The notes under the pieces are model-generated. The model was not told the origin of the DNA, made no database searches, and saw nothing but the letters and a program-made list of their open reading frames with translations. Positions 34,201-45,300 of a DNA stretch of 64,000 bases are shown piece after piece (position 1 is the stretch's first letter; each line of letters begins with the position of its first letter). Origin of the DNA: Lentinus brumalis (taxonomy: Eukaryota > Basidiomycota > Agaricomycetes > Polyporales > Polyporaceae); contig MARA01000002.1 in the NCBI GenBank assembly GCA_001792895.1, positions 2,852,001-2,916,000 of the forward strand, read 5' to 3'. The position numbers and the translations under genes were made by a program.

Positions 34201-34359
34201 CGCGCGGTTGCTGCGAGGCTTGCGTGTACCCCAGGTGTCCGAGGCTGGCGGTGTCGCCTGCATGCGCTGCCCAGGCAACAACATTTAAGCCTCAAAGACA
34301 AAGAGACACGCAGAGTACACGCGGCGATAGCGCTAGACACGGATCGCGGATAGTTTACT
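31300..34359. other. 3-kb region with no recognised gene
   Basis: Frames of 120-230 codons occur on both strands (for example 31756-32124 plus, 31590-32042 minus, 33124-33822 minus). None shows a known domain. One minus-strand stretch near 33960-33850 reads VNTLVLGFLALTSCFWPEQR before a GTATGT donor-like site and could be a membrane-protein exon, but no matching exons were found. The region may hold a fast-evolving orphan gene or a non-coding transcript. Repeats other than the element at 34368 were not obvious. Confidence 0.4.
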
Positions 34360-34367
34360 GTTCCCAC
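34360..34367 (+). repeat. Left target site duplication of the hAT MITE
   Basis: GTTCCCAC, repeated at 34789-34796. Confidence 0.88.
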
Positions 34368-34788
34368 TAGGGTGGTGCATGAAAGTCGGTGACTTTCTTA
34401 CTAACAGTTATTAACGGGAGCCCTCCTCGACCGATTGTTAACAGCTGTTTTTAACTGTTATTAATCCGGGCGTCTATCTGCGTAAGCAGGGCTTATCAAG
34501 CCCTATAATAGTCTGCGACTCTGCGGAGAGTCTGGGACGAGCCCCCTGACAGCCTCGAATTCCTGTTCATACCCCCCTGCAAGCACCCATATGCAAACAG
34601 AACACTTGAGTGTGACTGTAAAGCTCAAGACATCATCCAAACACCCCCCTGCAGGGGTTGACGGGGGTAAATCAGTCGCATTTCCAACAGGGTCATTTCA
34701 GCCTCTGACTTTCTCACAGTTAATAACTTGTTATTAACACTGTTGAAAAGTCCCTGTTAGAAAGTAACGAGTTTCATGCACCACCCTA
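34368..34788. mobile_element. hAT-type miniature element (MITE), 421 bp
   Basis: The ends TAGGGTGGTGCATGAAA (34368-34384) and its reverse complement (34772-34788) form a perfect 17-bp inverted repeat, with weaker matching for about 20 more bases. The 8-bp direct repeat GTTCCCAC flanks it at 34360-34367 and 34789-34796. TAGGG-type ends plus an 8-bp duplication are characteristic of hAT elements. The interior is AT-richer than its surroundings, with repeated GTTATTAAC-like motifs near both ends (34405-34460 and 34715-34750), like subterminal transposase-binding repeats. There is no coding capacity. It sits in the gene-poor stretch. Confidence 0.9.
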
Positions 34789-34796
34789 GTTCCCAC
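34789..34796 (+). repeat. Right target site duplication of the hAT MITE
   Basis: GTTCCCAC, matching 34360-34367. Confidence 0.88.
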
Positions 34797-35718
34797 AGAC
34801 CGGAAGTAGAAGAGTCGGCGGCAGGGAGCGCAAAGGCACAAAGGATCCAGAACGGATGGCGTACGTACGTACGCTACAGTATGTAGCCTCCAGGGAGACC
34901 CCGGGCGCGTGGGGTGTGGGGAAAAAGGAGGACGGGGCGGCTGCATGTTCGGACTAACAGAATATTCGGTGGGTGAGCTCGATGGTGTTCAGCTTTGCGG
35001 CGATGCAGGACTAGTGACTCGAGAGAGTGTGGCCGTGTGAGCGTCTCCGCCGCCGAGCGGTGAAGATGCCGAATCGAGGGGGCGGGTGGAGCCCGGCCAC
35101 AGAGAAAGAGTGGCGCACAGAAGACTAGGGGAAGATTGAAAGTGCATGCAGGCAGCCGCGTGGTGGTGGTAGAAGGCGATAAAGTGGTTATTGCTGGATT
35201 CGATGGGGACGATGTGTGAGAGCGGGACGGGAGGACGGGTCGGAATGCACGGAACGAGCTAGGACGGCGCAACTTGTGCTGTGGCGCGCTGAACTTTGCT
35301 GGGATTGTGGCCGGAGATGCGTGCGGTAGGACGCGCAGCACTTTCGGATGGATCTGAGCACCGTGAAACGAGGAGGGGAGCGGGAGGGCGGAGAGAAAGA
35401 CCTGACCTGTGCACGACCAGCGAGTCCGCGACCCCAGAAGGCATTTCGCAGACGCAGCAGCTGTTCCCCGAGGGCTCGCGCGGGCGATTGCAGGCCGCAA
35501 GACATGTGGGGAGCAGTGCGGCGCACAGGACCGCTCGTTTGTCGTGACGGAACAGAGCTCGAGACGCCGGGATCTACACAGATCTGAGATGCGTCATCCT
35601 GCCTCTCCGTTCCCCGGCACGCGAAATATTGTGGATTGCTCCTCTGCCCGCCCCGCATATAAAGCGTCCGCGTTCGCTGCAATGGCCGCCACTCCTCCTC
35701 CCCCCAGAACAAGCAAAC
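34797..35718. other. Intergenic region upstream of the His/Ser-rich gene
   Basis: Minus-strand frames of up to about 298 codons cross the region and the next gene, but they are low-complexity shadows. The right end is the promoter of the gene at 35719. Confidence 0.4.
35658..35663 (+). promoter_or_regulatory. TATA box of the His/Ser-rich gene
   Basis: TATAAA lies 61 bp upstream of the start codon at 35719, an unusually clear core promoter for this window. Confidence 0.6.
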
Positions 35719-36455
35719 ATGCCCACCTACGTCTACCCCGCCTCCCAACGCCAGCGCACCCACTCCCAGTCCTACTACCCCGCCGCCCACAGCCCACAGG
35801 TAGTCTACACCTCCTCCCACCACAGCTCGCCTGGCTACCGCCCCACCGTCGCATATGCCCAGCCGAGCGCATATTATCCGAGTCCTCAATACCTCACTCC
35901 GAACTACCAGCACGACTCTGGCCGCCATCACACCAGCGGCCACCATCGCAGCGGCTCCGGTAATGTCTACTACACGGCTTCCGCGCCCACCCATCACTCC
36001 TCCTCTTCGCGTCGGAGTCCGTCGCACCACCACCACCACCATCACACTACGACCCGTCGGTCGACCTCGGTGCAGCCCACGCACCGTTCAAGTTCGAGCC
36101 GCTCCCACTCTGTGCCTAGGCAGGCCAGCCGGGACTACAGCTCGGGCAACCGTCTTCGTCGGGTAAGCCCGTCTACACTCCGGGACCGCACTGTCCTTTG
36201 TGCTGACTTCATTCTTTCCCCCTTCCTTTCTTGCAGAGCGAGTCGAGGCCTCGCGATACCGCGACGTACAACGTCTCCAGCCAGCGCCGGGGCAGCCACT
36301 CGTCCAACGAGCCTCTGAGCGAGCGCATCCGCCGCATGTTCGGCTTTGGGGGCCAAGGCTCCTCGGCGAACTACCGCGACCACCGCGCGGACTATCGCGA
36401 CCCGCGCACAGGGCGCACCGTCGACTGGCGCGGCCGGCCCATCTACCGCGTCTGA
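35719..36455 (+). CDS. Small His/Ser/Tyr-rich protein of unknown function
   Basis: Two exons. Exon 1 starts MPTYVYPASQRQRTHSQSYY and is rich in Ser, His, Tyr and Pro, with a seven-His run near residue 105. It ends DYSSGNRLRR at a GTAAGC donor (about 36161). Exon 2 follows a TTGCAG acceptor and reads SESRPRDTATYNVSSQRRGS, then LSERIRRMFGFGGQG, and ends YRDPRTGRTVDWRGRPIYRV. The ordered C-terminal motif (ERIRRMFGFG ... DPRTGRTVDWRGRPIYRV) looks conserved and may be the working part; the rest is disordered. I do not recognise a named family. A strong TATA box and the C/T-rich leader suggest high or induced expression. The exact donor was chosen to keep the frame. Confidence 0.72.
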
Positions 36456-37377
36456 AACGCTTTTCGAATTCGGCCTTGCCTTGTGATTGTGGTCGCCCCC
36501 TTCCCGTGGCGGCCACGCGCACGAGTCTTCCGGCGTGGACCTTCCTCCTTCCTTATTTGCTGCAGCTTTGTGCTGCCTCCCATCAATCTCCGCCTCGTGC
36601 TTGATGCACGACCTGAGTAACCCCGAGGTCGACGGATGCGTCCGAGACGCCGCTCCCCCGGGTCCCCCCTTTGTTCGTTTGTTCTTTTATCGTCTATGTT
36701 ATCATCACATTATCACCGTTGGTCCCATCTTCTCGTCGACTCGCTGCTGTCTCGCGGATATTATTGTATATCGTCTCTGTACCGTGTATGCCTACGCTCA
36801 CGCCTACGTTCACGACCCCTCTCACGCTATCGATTATGCTTTGCTTTCTTGTGGCTGCCGCAGATGCTATCTATTTGCCCTAGCCTACATGACCTTCTGT
36901 ACGGTGTCACGAAATAATGAACAAGACTCATACTGGCGACTGCTTTGATTGAGGACCAGGTCGCAGCTAGAGCATGCTGAGACCTATTCAATCCGTAAAA
37001 GCAAGATGGCTGGCATGCGTTACGCAGATGAGTTCCCGGACAGTACTGTCAAGTACTGGGGAGTGCTATATCGAGGCTGGAAGGTGGTGATAGGTGGTAT
37101 ACGTAGCAAGCGCATTGGGCAGTACTCGCCCCAGAACTTGAATTTCACAGAGCCCAAGTACCTTCCCCAGCGACATACGTGCATAAACCTCGTTACCCAG
37201 TCACGCGGCTTGAAAGAGCATATTGTGCAGTGTCGAGAGCCACTGGATATCACTGCAGACGGAGTTATATCGCAGGAAGGAGTATACAATTTCTTATACA
37301 CTATATCATTCCTATTTCCAACATGTGAGAAAGCTTGGTGGAACTTATGGGACCGAGGGGGGTATCACATTGCACAA
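36456..37377. other. Convergent intergenic region
   Basis: Between the His/Ser-rich gene and the GTPase pair. The left part is T-rich, as expected for a 3' untranslated region. A 170-codon plus-strand frame (36949-37461) runs into the 3' end of the GTPase gene; it has no recognised domain and is not called. Confidence 0.45.
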
Positions 37378-40300
37378 CTACGATGGGCCTGCAACTTGCC
37401 CCTCGTCGCGCCGCTTCTTCGCGGTCAACCAGTAGTCAAGCTGCCCGGATATTTCGTCTAGCAAGCTCAGGATATCCAGACGAGCGGCGATCTGGTCTTC
37501 GCCGTCCACAGGACCTTCCCAAAGGACCGCCAAGTTCTTCTCCATCTGGAGTCGAAAGGATGATGGTCAGGTTGGCAACATCATTGGTTAGGCAATCGTA
37601 GTAGTATACGCACCATCCTCGAGACTTCCGCGAGATCGTTGTTGAGGCGTTCTTCCACGCTCAAGGCGGCTTCGTGTAGTCCAGTGGTCAGGACTTCAGC
37701 CGCACCTTTGAATGCCGCGTCCTTCTTGCTGTTGACATAGTCATGGACGACAGTCTACCGGGTATAAACGTTCATTGTTATGTCATATAGATGAGGGATA
37801 GTACTGACTTTTTGTCTCTTCACGCTCCCGGGACCCGTCTCCTGCATGGCCAGCCGGTAGCCGTCAACCAGCTGTGCTTGCACGTGCGGCGTCAGCTTTC
37901 GGCCAATCAACGGCTGGTAGTCCTTGAGGGCACGGTCGACGGAAGGCACAATGTTCCCAAGTGATGCGCGAGCTTGCGCCATGCAGATCTCCCCTTGGCT
38001 CTTGGCCCGAACTCGGAGGTAGGCCGGAACAAAGTCAACGAAGTTCTGGATGAGACTTTCGATTGTCTCAAGCGCCTCGTCTTCCAGCGTCGTGAAGAAG
38101 TCTTTCCGGAACAGCTCGCAGTAGCTCTCTGCAATGTGCGCGGAGAAGGGGATGGTCAGCTCTGCGTTCAGATCGCGCTTATAAGAGCCGTCCCGCCGAA
38201 GAGCTATGTGACGGACCTTGTCAACATTGCGCCCATCGGAAAAGCATCGAGTACGTACTTGCGCGAAATGACTGCCATGCCATCGAAGCAGCGAACTCGT
38301 CTGTTATCTGCACGGCTCGTTGCGCGGCCTACAGAATTGACCGAGGCTCCACGTTAGCATTGCTTTGGCTACCGTGACGGCCGTGTCCTGCACATCATGA
38401 GGCTGCACTCACACGGACTTCGCCCTCGTCGCATTTGTCGCTTAGGTACTCTGCGAACGCATCCTGCAGATCGCACACGCAATTCTTGACGACCTCTTTG
38501 AGACACTGCCGAGATGCATCCGTCAGCGCAAGCTGGACGAGTATAACAACGAGCGTACTCACGTTGATGAGCCTCCACGTCACTCCTGTTGTACGTTGCT
38601 TGGCTTTGACTTCTCGGTAGCCACGATTCTTGAAGTCTTCTGACGAACATCCGTGCATTGCAGATTCCCATTTCCGTTTTATCGCTGTCCGGTCCTTCTC
38701 CGAAACTCCCGGAGTGCCTTCTATGAACGCGCTGAATGACTGCGCAAAGGCCCGCAGCTGGACGAGCAGGTTGTGTGTCGCCTTCTCCCGAGCAGGTAGA
38801 GTGAGAGTGTGGCACCATTCCCGCAGTGCGGGAATACGAGTCTGCTCGATATCGGTAAAGCACGCTGATTCTTCCACATCTACGACGTGTCTGTCTCAGT
38901 GTGTGTGATCATCTGATTCTTGGATGGTGTCATACCAGACAAGAAAGCATGGTCCCGGGCTGACACGGTGAATACAGGGAGGTCTTTCAGCATCGCAGTC
39001 GTCAGCCCCACGAGAAAGGAAGATCCCACAGCAGACGACAAGTACTCACCATCTTCAGTGTGTACACCTGAATATCAGCACGTCGTAAGCCTGGATCATA
39101 CACGGATGTATGAAGACAACCGTCAATCGTACCAAGCTCGCGAAGCCCTGTCCTGAAATCGGCTTGTATGCGGCGCGTCGAATACTGCGGTGAAAACAGT
39201 TAATCCCAAGCGCAGATCGCCGATGGCTCGAGACAGTTCATACAGACCTGAGAACGCTGGAGAGAACAGAAGGCAGACAACTCCTTGCGACTGGATCTCC
39301 ATTGCGTGTCCGCCTCTCTCATGTTGTGTCGTGCCTCTTTGCTCTGCTGAACGAGCACGTCGAAAGATTGTTGCAGCTCAGAAATATAAGTCTGAAGCCG
39401 AACAATGTCCTGCACTGGCACCAAGGGTAAGGGTATCCGGTCTTCCAGTGGTTGCTGAGCATGTGACTCGTCCACAGGACCCTCAGGCTCAGCATCGCCC
39501 ATCATGCCCATGAGCTCGGCACCAGCCGGTATCGGCTCAACTTTGGGACGTTTATTGGAGTTCTCCGTATTCGCTTCGAAAGTATGCGGGGCCTTGCGTT
39601 TAGCGAGTGCGGAACGCACAGCGCTCTTGTATTCGTTCAACTTGGCCTCGGCGTCATCCAGCGACTTTTGGATATCTGTGGTCACGGTCAGTCGGAGACT
39701 GGACGAGGAGCTTGGCGGTCGCTGCATGAACGCACCACTAGTAGCTTTGTTTGCACTCTTCTCGTGGTCCTTCCACTTAGTGACCTCGTCTTTGTGACGC
39801 TGTTGCTCTCGCATAATTTGTCGGTACTGAGTGTTGGCTTGCAGGCCGAGATCGCGGACTATTTCAGCAGGGGAGACATCGTCACATTTCGTCGCTGGCA
39901 GAATTTAGTGTGAGGGGGGAGCTTGAGTCCAAAGTAACCAAAAGTTCTCTTACCAATGAACGTGAAAGCTTTCGGGTCAAGCCTTCCTCATTGTCAATAT
40001 ACAGCGATCAGGCTGGGAGCGATGCCAGACACATACTTTCCATCTGGGAGAAGGTGAGGTTGTCAGGTAATGCGGTACATGTATGCAATGCAGTGCACAT
40101 ACCAAGTCTGATTTGATGCCGAAATGCTCGGCCCAAGAGCTCTAATGTATGTCGCATCAGCAAGCAAGTACTGTATGACTGCCAAAAAGTGTCACCGAAA
40201 CTTACCTTGCGCTGTCTTGTCGTTGACAGCACGAGTTATGGGCGCCGTTATCCAGAAATGGTCACATTTCTGTATATAGTCCCCTGCGATACGAGATCTA

Positions 40301-41613
40301 GCTGCATTTGAGTCCGCAACACCCGGAAGATCCACAAGGACGAGCCCTGAAGACAGAACGGGGGAAGGACATCGGATTTTGATCTGCCGAATCAAGGCCC
40401 AGTATGCGAATTTATTGCCGGCGCAGTGCTCTCGCGAATCGACGTACTGGGCAAGTGAAGAGGCGAAATCGCTCGGTGTCTCAGCTTCTACGCGAGCCGT
40501 AGTCCCCAGTAGTTGCGTGACCGCTGTAGGCGCATCAGCAATTGAGAGAGAGCATGATGACTACATTGAGTACTTACGTGGTGACTGCTTGAGGATCGAG
40601 TCGACATCCAACCCGGAAAAAGTGTCAATAGCAGTGTCCGGATAAGCTGCACGGACCTACGGGCAAGTCAATCCTACTGATCGCTCTCCCGAGAAGGATT
40701 CGTGGCGTACCTTAGCCCTTGCGATAGCTGCCGGATCGTCCTTTCCTCCTGAGGAGATCGCTCGTTCAACGGGGTCCTCTTGCTCTGCATCACCGCTGTC
40801 GCAGAGATCTTCTAGCATTGTTGTTAGTTCTCGTCGCCATTCCTCTGGGCTCAAGAAGTCAATCTCTGCCTGAAAAGTATGCGCCTTGTTGTAGGAGATC
40901 TCCGTAACAACAGCTGTGCATGCTGATGCGCGACGTTGAGCAATCAGATAAGCTCTTTGAGAATGGCAGACTCGATATCGACGTACCGGTCATCCCGCTT
41001 GTTGGCACGATGTCATCTGCATGGTGGACGTGAGGGACTGGCAGTATAAGCTACACGCGGTCTCGTACATCCGAGAAGTGCGTTGATGAGAGATGATTTT
41101 CCGGCCCCAGTAGCTGCAAATCGGAGTGGATCAGAGAGGAAAATATTCAATGCTGAGTAAAATTAACCTCCAAGAACCGCCACTAGGAGCCTAGGACCAT
41201 GAGCCGCCTTGATGCTATGACGCAGTTAAGTATCTGGTGCAAGCGAAGAAGCGGTCATGGGAAGCAAACGTACTTCGCAATCTCATCTGCGTATTGCTCC
41301 TGCCGCACGCTTGTTCCTAGCTTCCGACCTTTCACGGCGAACTCTATACTGCTTATGTACTCGAGAGCTTGCTCCTCTGCATTGGCAGCAGTATACACGA
41401 TATCGCCGGCATTTCCAAATATCGTGTAGCGACGGTGGCCTGTGCAAGCCCAGAATGCGGCGGGTCGAATTCGTGGCTTGGATTTCTCTCAGGCTTGACC
41501 TACCTTGAGCGGGCTATAGACAAAACATGTATTGATGAGCCGCGGATTGGCATGTATACATGACGTAGGAGGGCGGGGGGACGTACTCCGAGGGTAGTCT
41601 CTCCCGATGGCAT
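37378..41613 (-). CDS. Dynamin-like GTPase, SLIP-GC type (copy A)
   Basis: A highly split gene of about 18 exons. Near the start (41613, MPSGETTLG, tentative), an exon reads IFGNAGDIVYTAANAEEQAL. The P-loop is GATGAGKSSLINALL (about 41110-41065), followed by a region with FLSPEEWRRELTTMLEDLCD. G3 lies in GLVLVDLPGVADSNAARSRI, then ITAPITRAVNDKTAQ. A Ser/Glu coiled-coil insert follows (KSLDDAEAKLNEYKSAVRSA; YISELQQSFDVLVQQSKEAR), then LPVFTVSARDHAFL, and a helical C-terminal half (SVDRALKDYQPLIGRKLTPH, VQAQLVDGYRLAMQETGPGS). It ends RRDEGQVAGPS. These features match the dynamin-superfamily nuclear GTPase SLIP-GC-like proteins found in many copies in mushrooms. The cellular role in fungi is unknown. 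It is a tandem paralog of the gene at 42339. Confidence 0.8.
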
Positions 41614-42338
41614 ACTAAGTAAGTAGTGGTGCGAGGAAGGTTGAGACTAAAGCGCGTCGATTAGAGTGCCATAGAAACGACGCAAATGGGGAGGAACGAG
41701 CCTGTTCACAAGGAAAGGGGACGTGAGGAGACGTGAGGACGTCGTGGTAAGGAGACACACGCGACTAAGGACTCGAACGCGACGTCGAATGTGAGAAAAC
41801 GCGTGACGTAACGCGCGCCGTGACCGGGCCACCTCTCTGACGGCGACAACATGTTCAAGTTCAACTTCCGCCCTCAAAGAGGGGGCATTGATACAGATCG
41901 ACCAGGTTATATGAGGAGCTCAAGCAACTGGCGTCGGACAGAAGAACTTCAAGGAGCAAGCAACGTCAACGAGCTTGATGGTCGGCAAACTATATGAAGA
42001 TGTCAATATATTGTATGACAAACTACTTGTTGGGCATGGTACAACCTGAGCTCTAGATAGTAGACGAAACAAGCAAGCAAACGAGAGTGCATCAACAGCG
42101 CATACGCACGACTCCCAATGCATAACATAGGGGTATTGTATGTAGGAAGTAGGAGAAAGTACAATACATATCTACATGATGTCTCGGAGTAACGTAGCAG
42201 GTGATCCTAGCGAGGGGTCAGCGTACAAGGATAACATATAGTAAGACACTAGCATTGCGACAGAGATGAATAAGGGAATTGAACTGAGCAGCTGAGGCGC
42301 GTCCGAAAGAAATCAACGAAAGCTAACAGACAGGTACG
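41614..42338. other. Spacer between the two GTPase paralogs
   Basis: Holds the promoter of copy A and the 3' end of copy B. The part near 41700-41870 has repeated ACGTGAGGA-like motifs. No coding signal was found. Confidence 0.45.
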
Positions 42339-45300
42339 TCAAGCATTCGTGTACGTCCCCATGGCCCGGGACATGCCCTCGGCGGCCTTCCAAAGCTCGA
42401 CTTGCTGTAGGATCTCGGTTACAATCTCGACAACCTCGGCGCGAGTCTTGACCTGCTCCGGGTCGTCGCGCACGCCCTCCCACAGGACGGCGATGCTGAC
42501 CTCGATCTAGATGTCACAGACGGAGTCAGTTGATTATCTTACCCGTCAACGCATCACGAGCGACGCACCTTCATCGCGAGATCGCTCAACGCGTCATCAA
42601 GCGCGTCTCCAACAGCGGTAGCGGCGCCCGCTAGACGATCCATGATCAGGTCAGCGGCACCAGTGAATATCTCGTCCTTGAGACTATCAATGTGATCATG
42701 GAAGACGGCCTGTGCGCGGTAGTGGTAAGTTTCTCGCAAGTGAGAGCTATGGAAGACGGTCCTACCTTCTGGCGAGCAACGCTACCTCGGCCGCGCTCCT
42801 CCATCGCACGGTCGTACCCATCCACGAGTTGCCCCTGGACGTGCGGTGCCAAGCAGCGAGAAATCTCCTTCTGCTGGGTGTTCATGGCCTCGCTCACGAC
42901 GTCTAGTGTCTTGCGTAGCGCACCACGCGCCTCCTCGAGACAGAGCTCGCCTTGACCCTTTGCACGGTCTTTCAGGCCCGGAGCAGCGGACGCCTCGACG
43001 TCCGCGATGAGCTGCTTGATGACGTCCATCGTCGCTTGCTCGAACGATGCGAACAGGTCAGACTCGAAGACCCTAGACCACGAACTTGCAATCTGACGCG
43101 TGAAGGGGTTCGATAGATCGACGTTGAGGTCTTGGCGCCACATCCCATGTCGGCGCAGGGCTGCGAAACACGATAGGTCAGTACCGTAATACAACTTGAC
43201 ACGCGCATCTTGCAGAGGATGACTGACTAGCACGATAAGTTGCCCAGTGCATGCTCGCGGCGAACTGGTCGGACGTCTCAACCGCAGCAGAGGCAGCCTA
43301 TCATTACTATGAATCAGCGTCCAGTTCCATGCTCGATGTATGTAGTACCCACGTTCGCTGCGCCGATTTGGCACTTCTCCTCAAGACCCTCTTTGAACCG
43401 CTCCTGCAGCTCTTCGACGCACTTGTCGATGACGGCATCGAACTCCTGAATGCGGAGATAGTCAATAAACCGTTCCACTCTCAACGCAGAATGCAACGAA
43501 CCTTCCGAAGACGGGGTGCAACACCTATAGGCTCGCCGTCCGGGCCGACCTTGGTCTGCGGCATAGTGTAAAGCTTCTCCTGCCCATAATCTTCGTATTC
43601 TGGCCAAGCGCCATCGGAGCTCGCTATACCGAACCGATCCTCTTCGTCGGGGGCGTACGACTCCCACTGGTCTTTCATCGCGAGTCGGTCTGCTTCTGTG
43701 ACTTCGCCAACGCCTTGCAGGAAGACACGGACATTCTTGGCGAAGGTGTTGAGGTGAGTGAGGAAGTTGCGCGCTGCGCGCGAGCGGGAGGAGATAGTGA
43801 GCTGATGGCACCATTCCTGGAGAGCGGGGACGCCAGTATCGTCCACTTTGGTGAAGCAAGTCGGGTCTCCGTCACCCTTCACTTGGCCTATAAAGACAAG
43901 CACTAAGCATCAGATACAGAGCCCTCCACGAAAGGGCGTACCTTTGATGCGGACATAATCTCTCGCAGAGCAGGTGAACACTGGGAGGTCGATGGCATCA
44001 TAGTCTGGAGTCCTAGTAAGACTTCTGCCAGCCGGAACGCTGAGACGACTTACCTCGAATATTCACGCTGGGGTCGAATGTGTCAGGGTTCTTCTGCTCC
44101 TGCTCGGCATCTATGTCTCATGTGAGCCACGCCGCCCACACAATTCCAATTCTTGTTGCTTGCTAGCCTACTCACCATCTAAGTCTTTCAAGCCTGTACG
44201 GAAGTCTGCCTTCAAGACATCTCTCGAGAACTGCAACGACGTGACTTGTCAGCACATATACGGCAGAGTCTGGGGCCGGAGAAAACGCACCTCAGATCGC
44301 TTGAGCGAGCAAAACGCGTTCTTCCTCCGCTGGGCGTCGTTCTGCTTCTTCTTGAGCGTCGCGAGCATGTCGACCGCGTCCTTGCGCTGCTGCCTGAACA
44401 CAGACAACTGCACGCGCCCGTCCTTGATAGCCTGCTTCACCTCCTCAATCTTCGTCTTCAAGATCTCCGGGGTCACTTCCTCATTGTCAACATCGTCCAT
44501 GTCGACGTCGCCATTCTCGCTGCCCTTCTCCGAGTCGGAGTCAGAATCAGAATCAGAGTCAGACGAGTCCTTGTCCTGCGTCTCCATGTCCTCGTCGTCA
44601 TCCGAGAAGATAAGATCATCCTCCACCTCGAAGTCGTCATCATCATCTACATCCATCATGCTGTCACTGTCCACACTCGCCCTGAGCTTCTTCGCGGGAC
44701 GCTGCTTGTTACTGCTCTTGCTCTTGCGCTTCTTGTTCTCGGGCTCGTTGTCTTCTTCTTCGTCGTCCTTCTCAGACTCCGAGTCTGAGCCGGAATCAGA
44801 GTCAGACTTCGCTGACGCCTCATCCATCGTTTTCTTCGCCTTGCCAGCCTTTGCGGTCAGCTTGGGCTCGAAGGATTCGCCCGCCTCGAGTGCTTTGAGA
44901 TGCTCCTGATGTTCCTGAAGGATGTCGCGAGACTGTTTGAGCTGTTCATTGACGTCTGTCGCACGGGCTCAATCACGGTCCCCTACAATACGACGACTGA
45001 ATCGACATACCATGTGCAGCAGCTTCAGCTTCTGCCTTTTTGACCTTCCACTCTTCCGTCTCCGTCTTGGACTGGTCGATCTCCTCCTCGATGGCTTCAA
45101 GTTCAGGATCGTCATCCAAACCCAATGCACGGATAACTTCCGAACATGAGATGTCATCACACTTGCTGGCTATATGCAGGTCAGCTATGAATGGCGCTTG
45201 CCAGCGAAGCTCGCTCACCAATGAACGTGATTGAGTTGGCGTCATAGCTGTAGCGATTGAAGATGAGAAGTTTGCAGCGAATGATTGGTCCTAAGTACTT

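Noticed and set aside
35188..36084. Minus-strand open frame of 298 codons
   Set aside because: It is the low-complexity reverse of the His/Ser-rich gene; valine and glycine runs mirror the CAC-rich repeats.
36949..37461. Plus-strand open frame of 170 codons
   Set aside because: It overlaps the 3' end of GTPase copy A, has no recognised domain, and shows no conserved-looking pattern.
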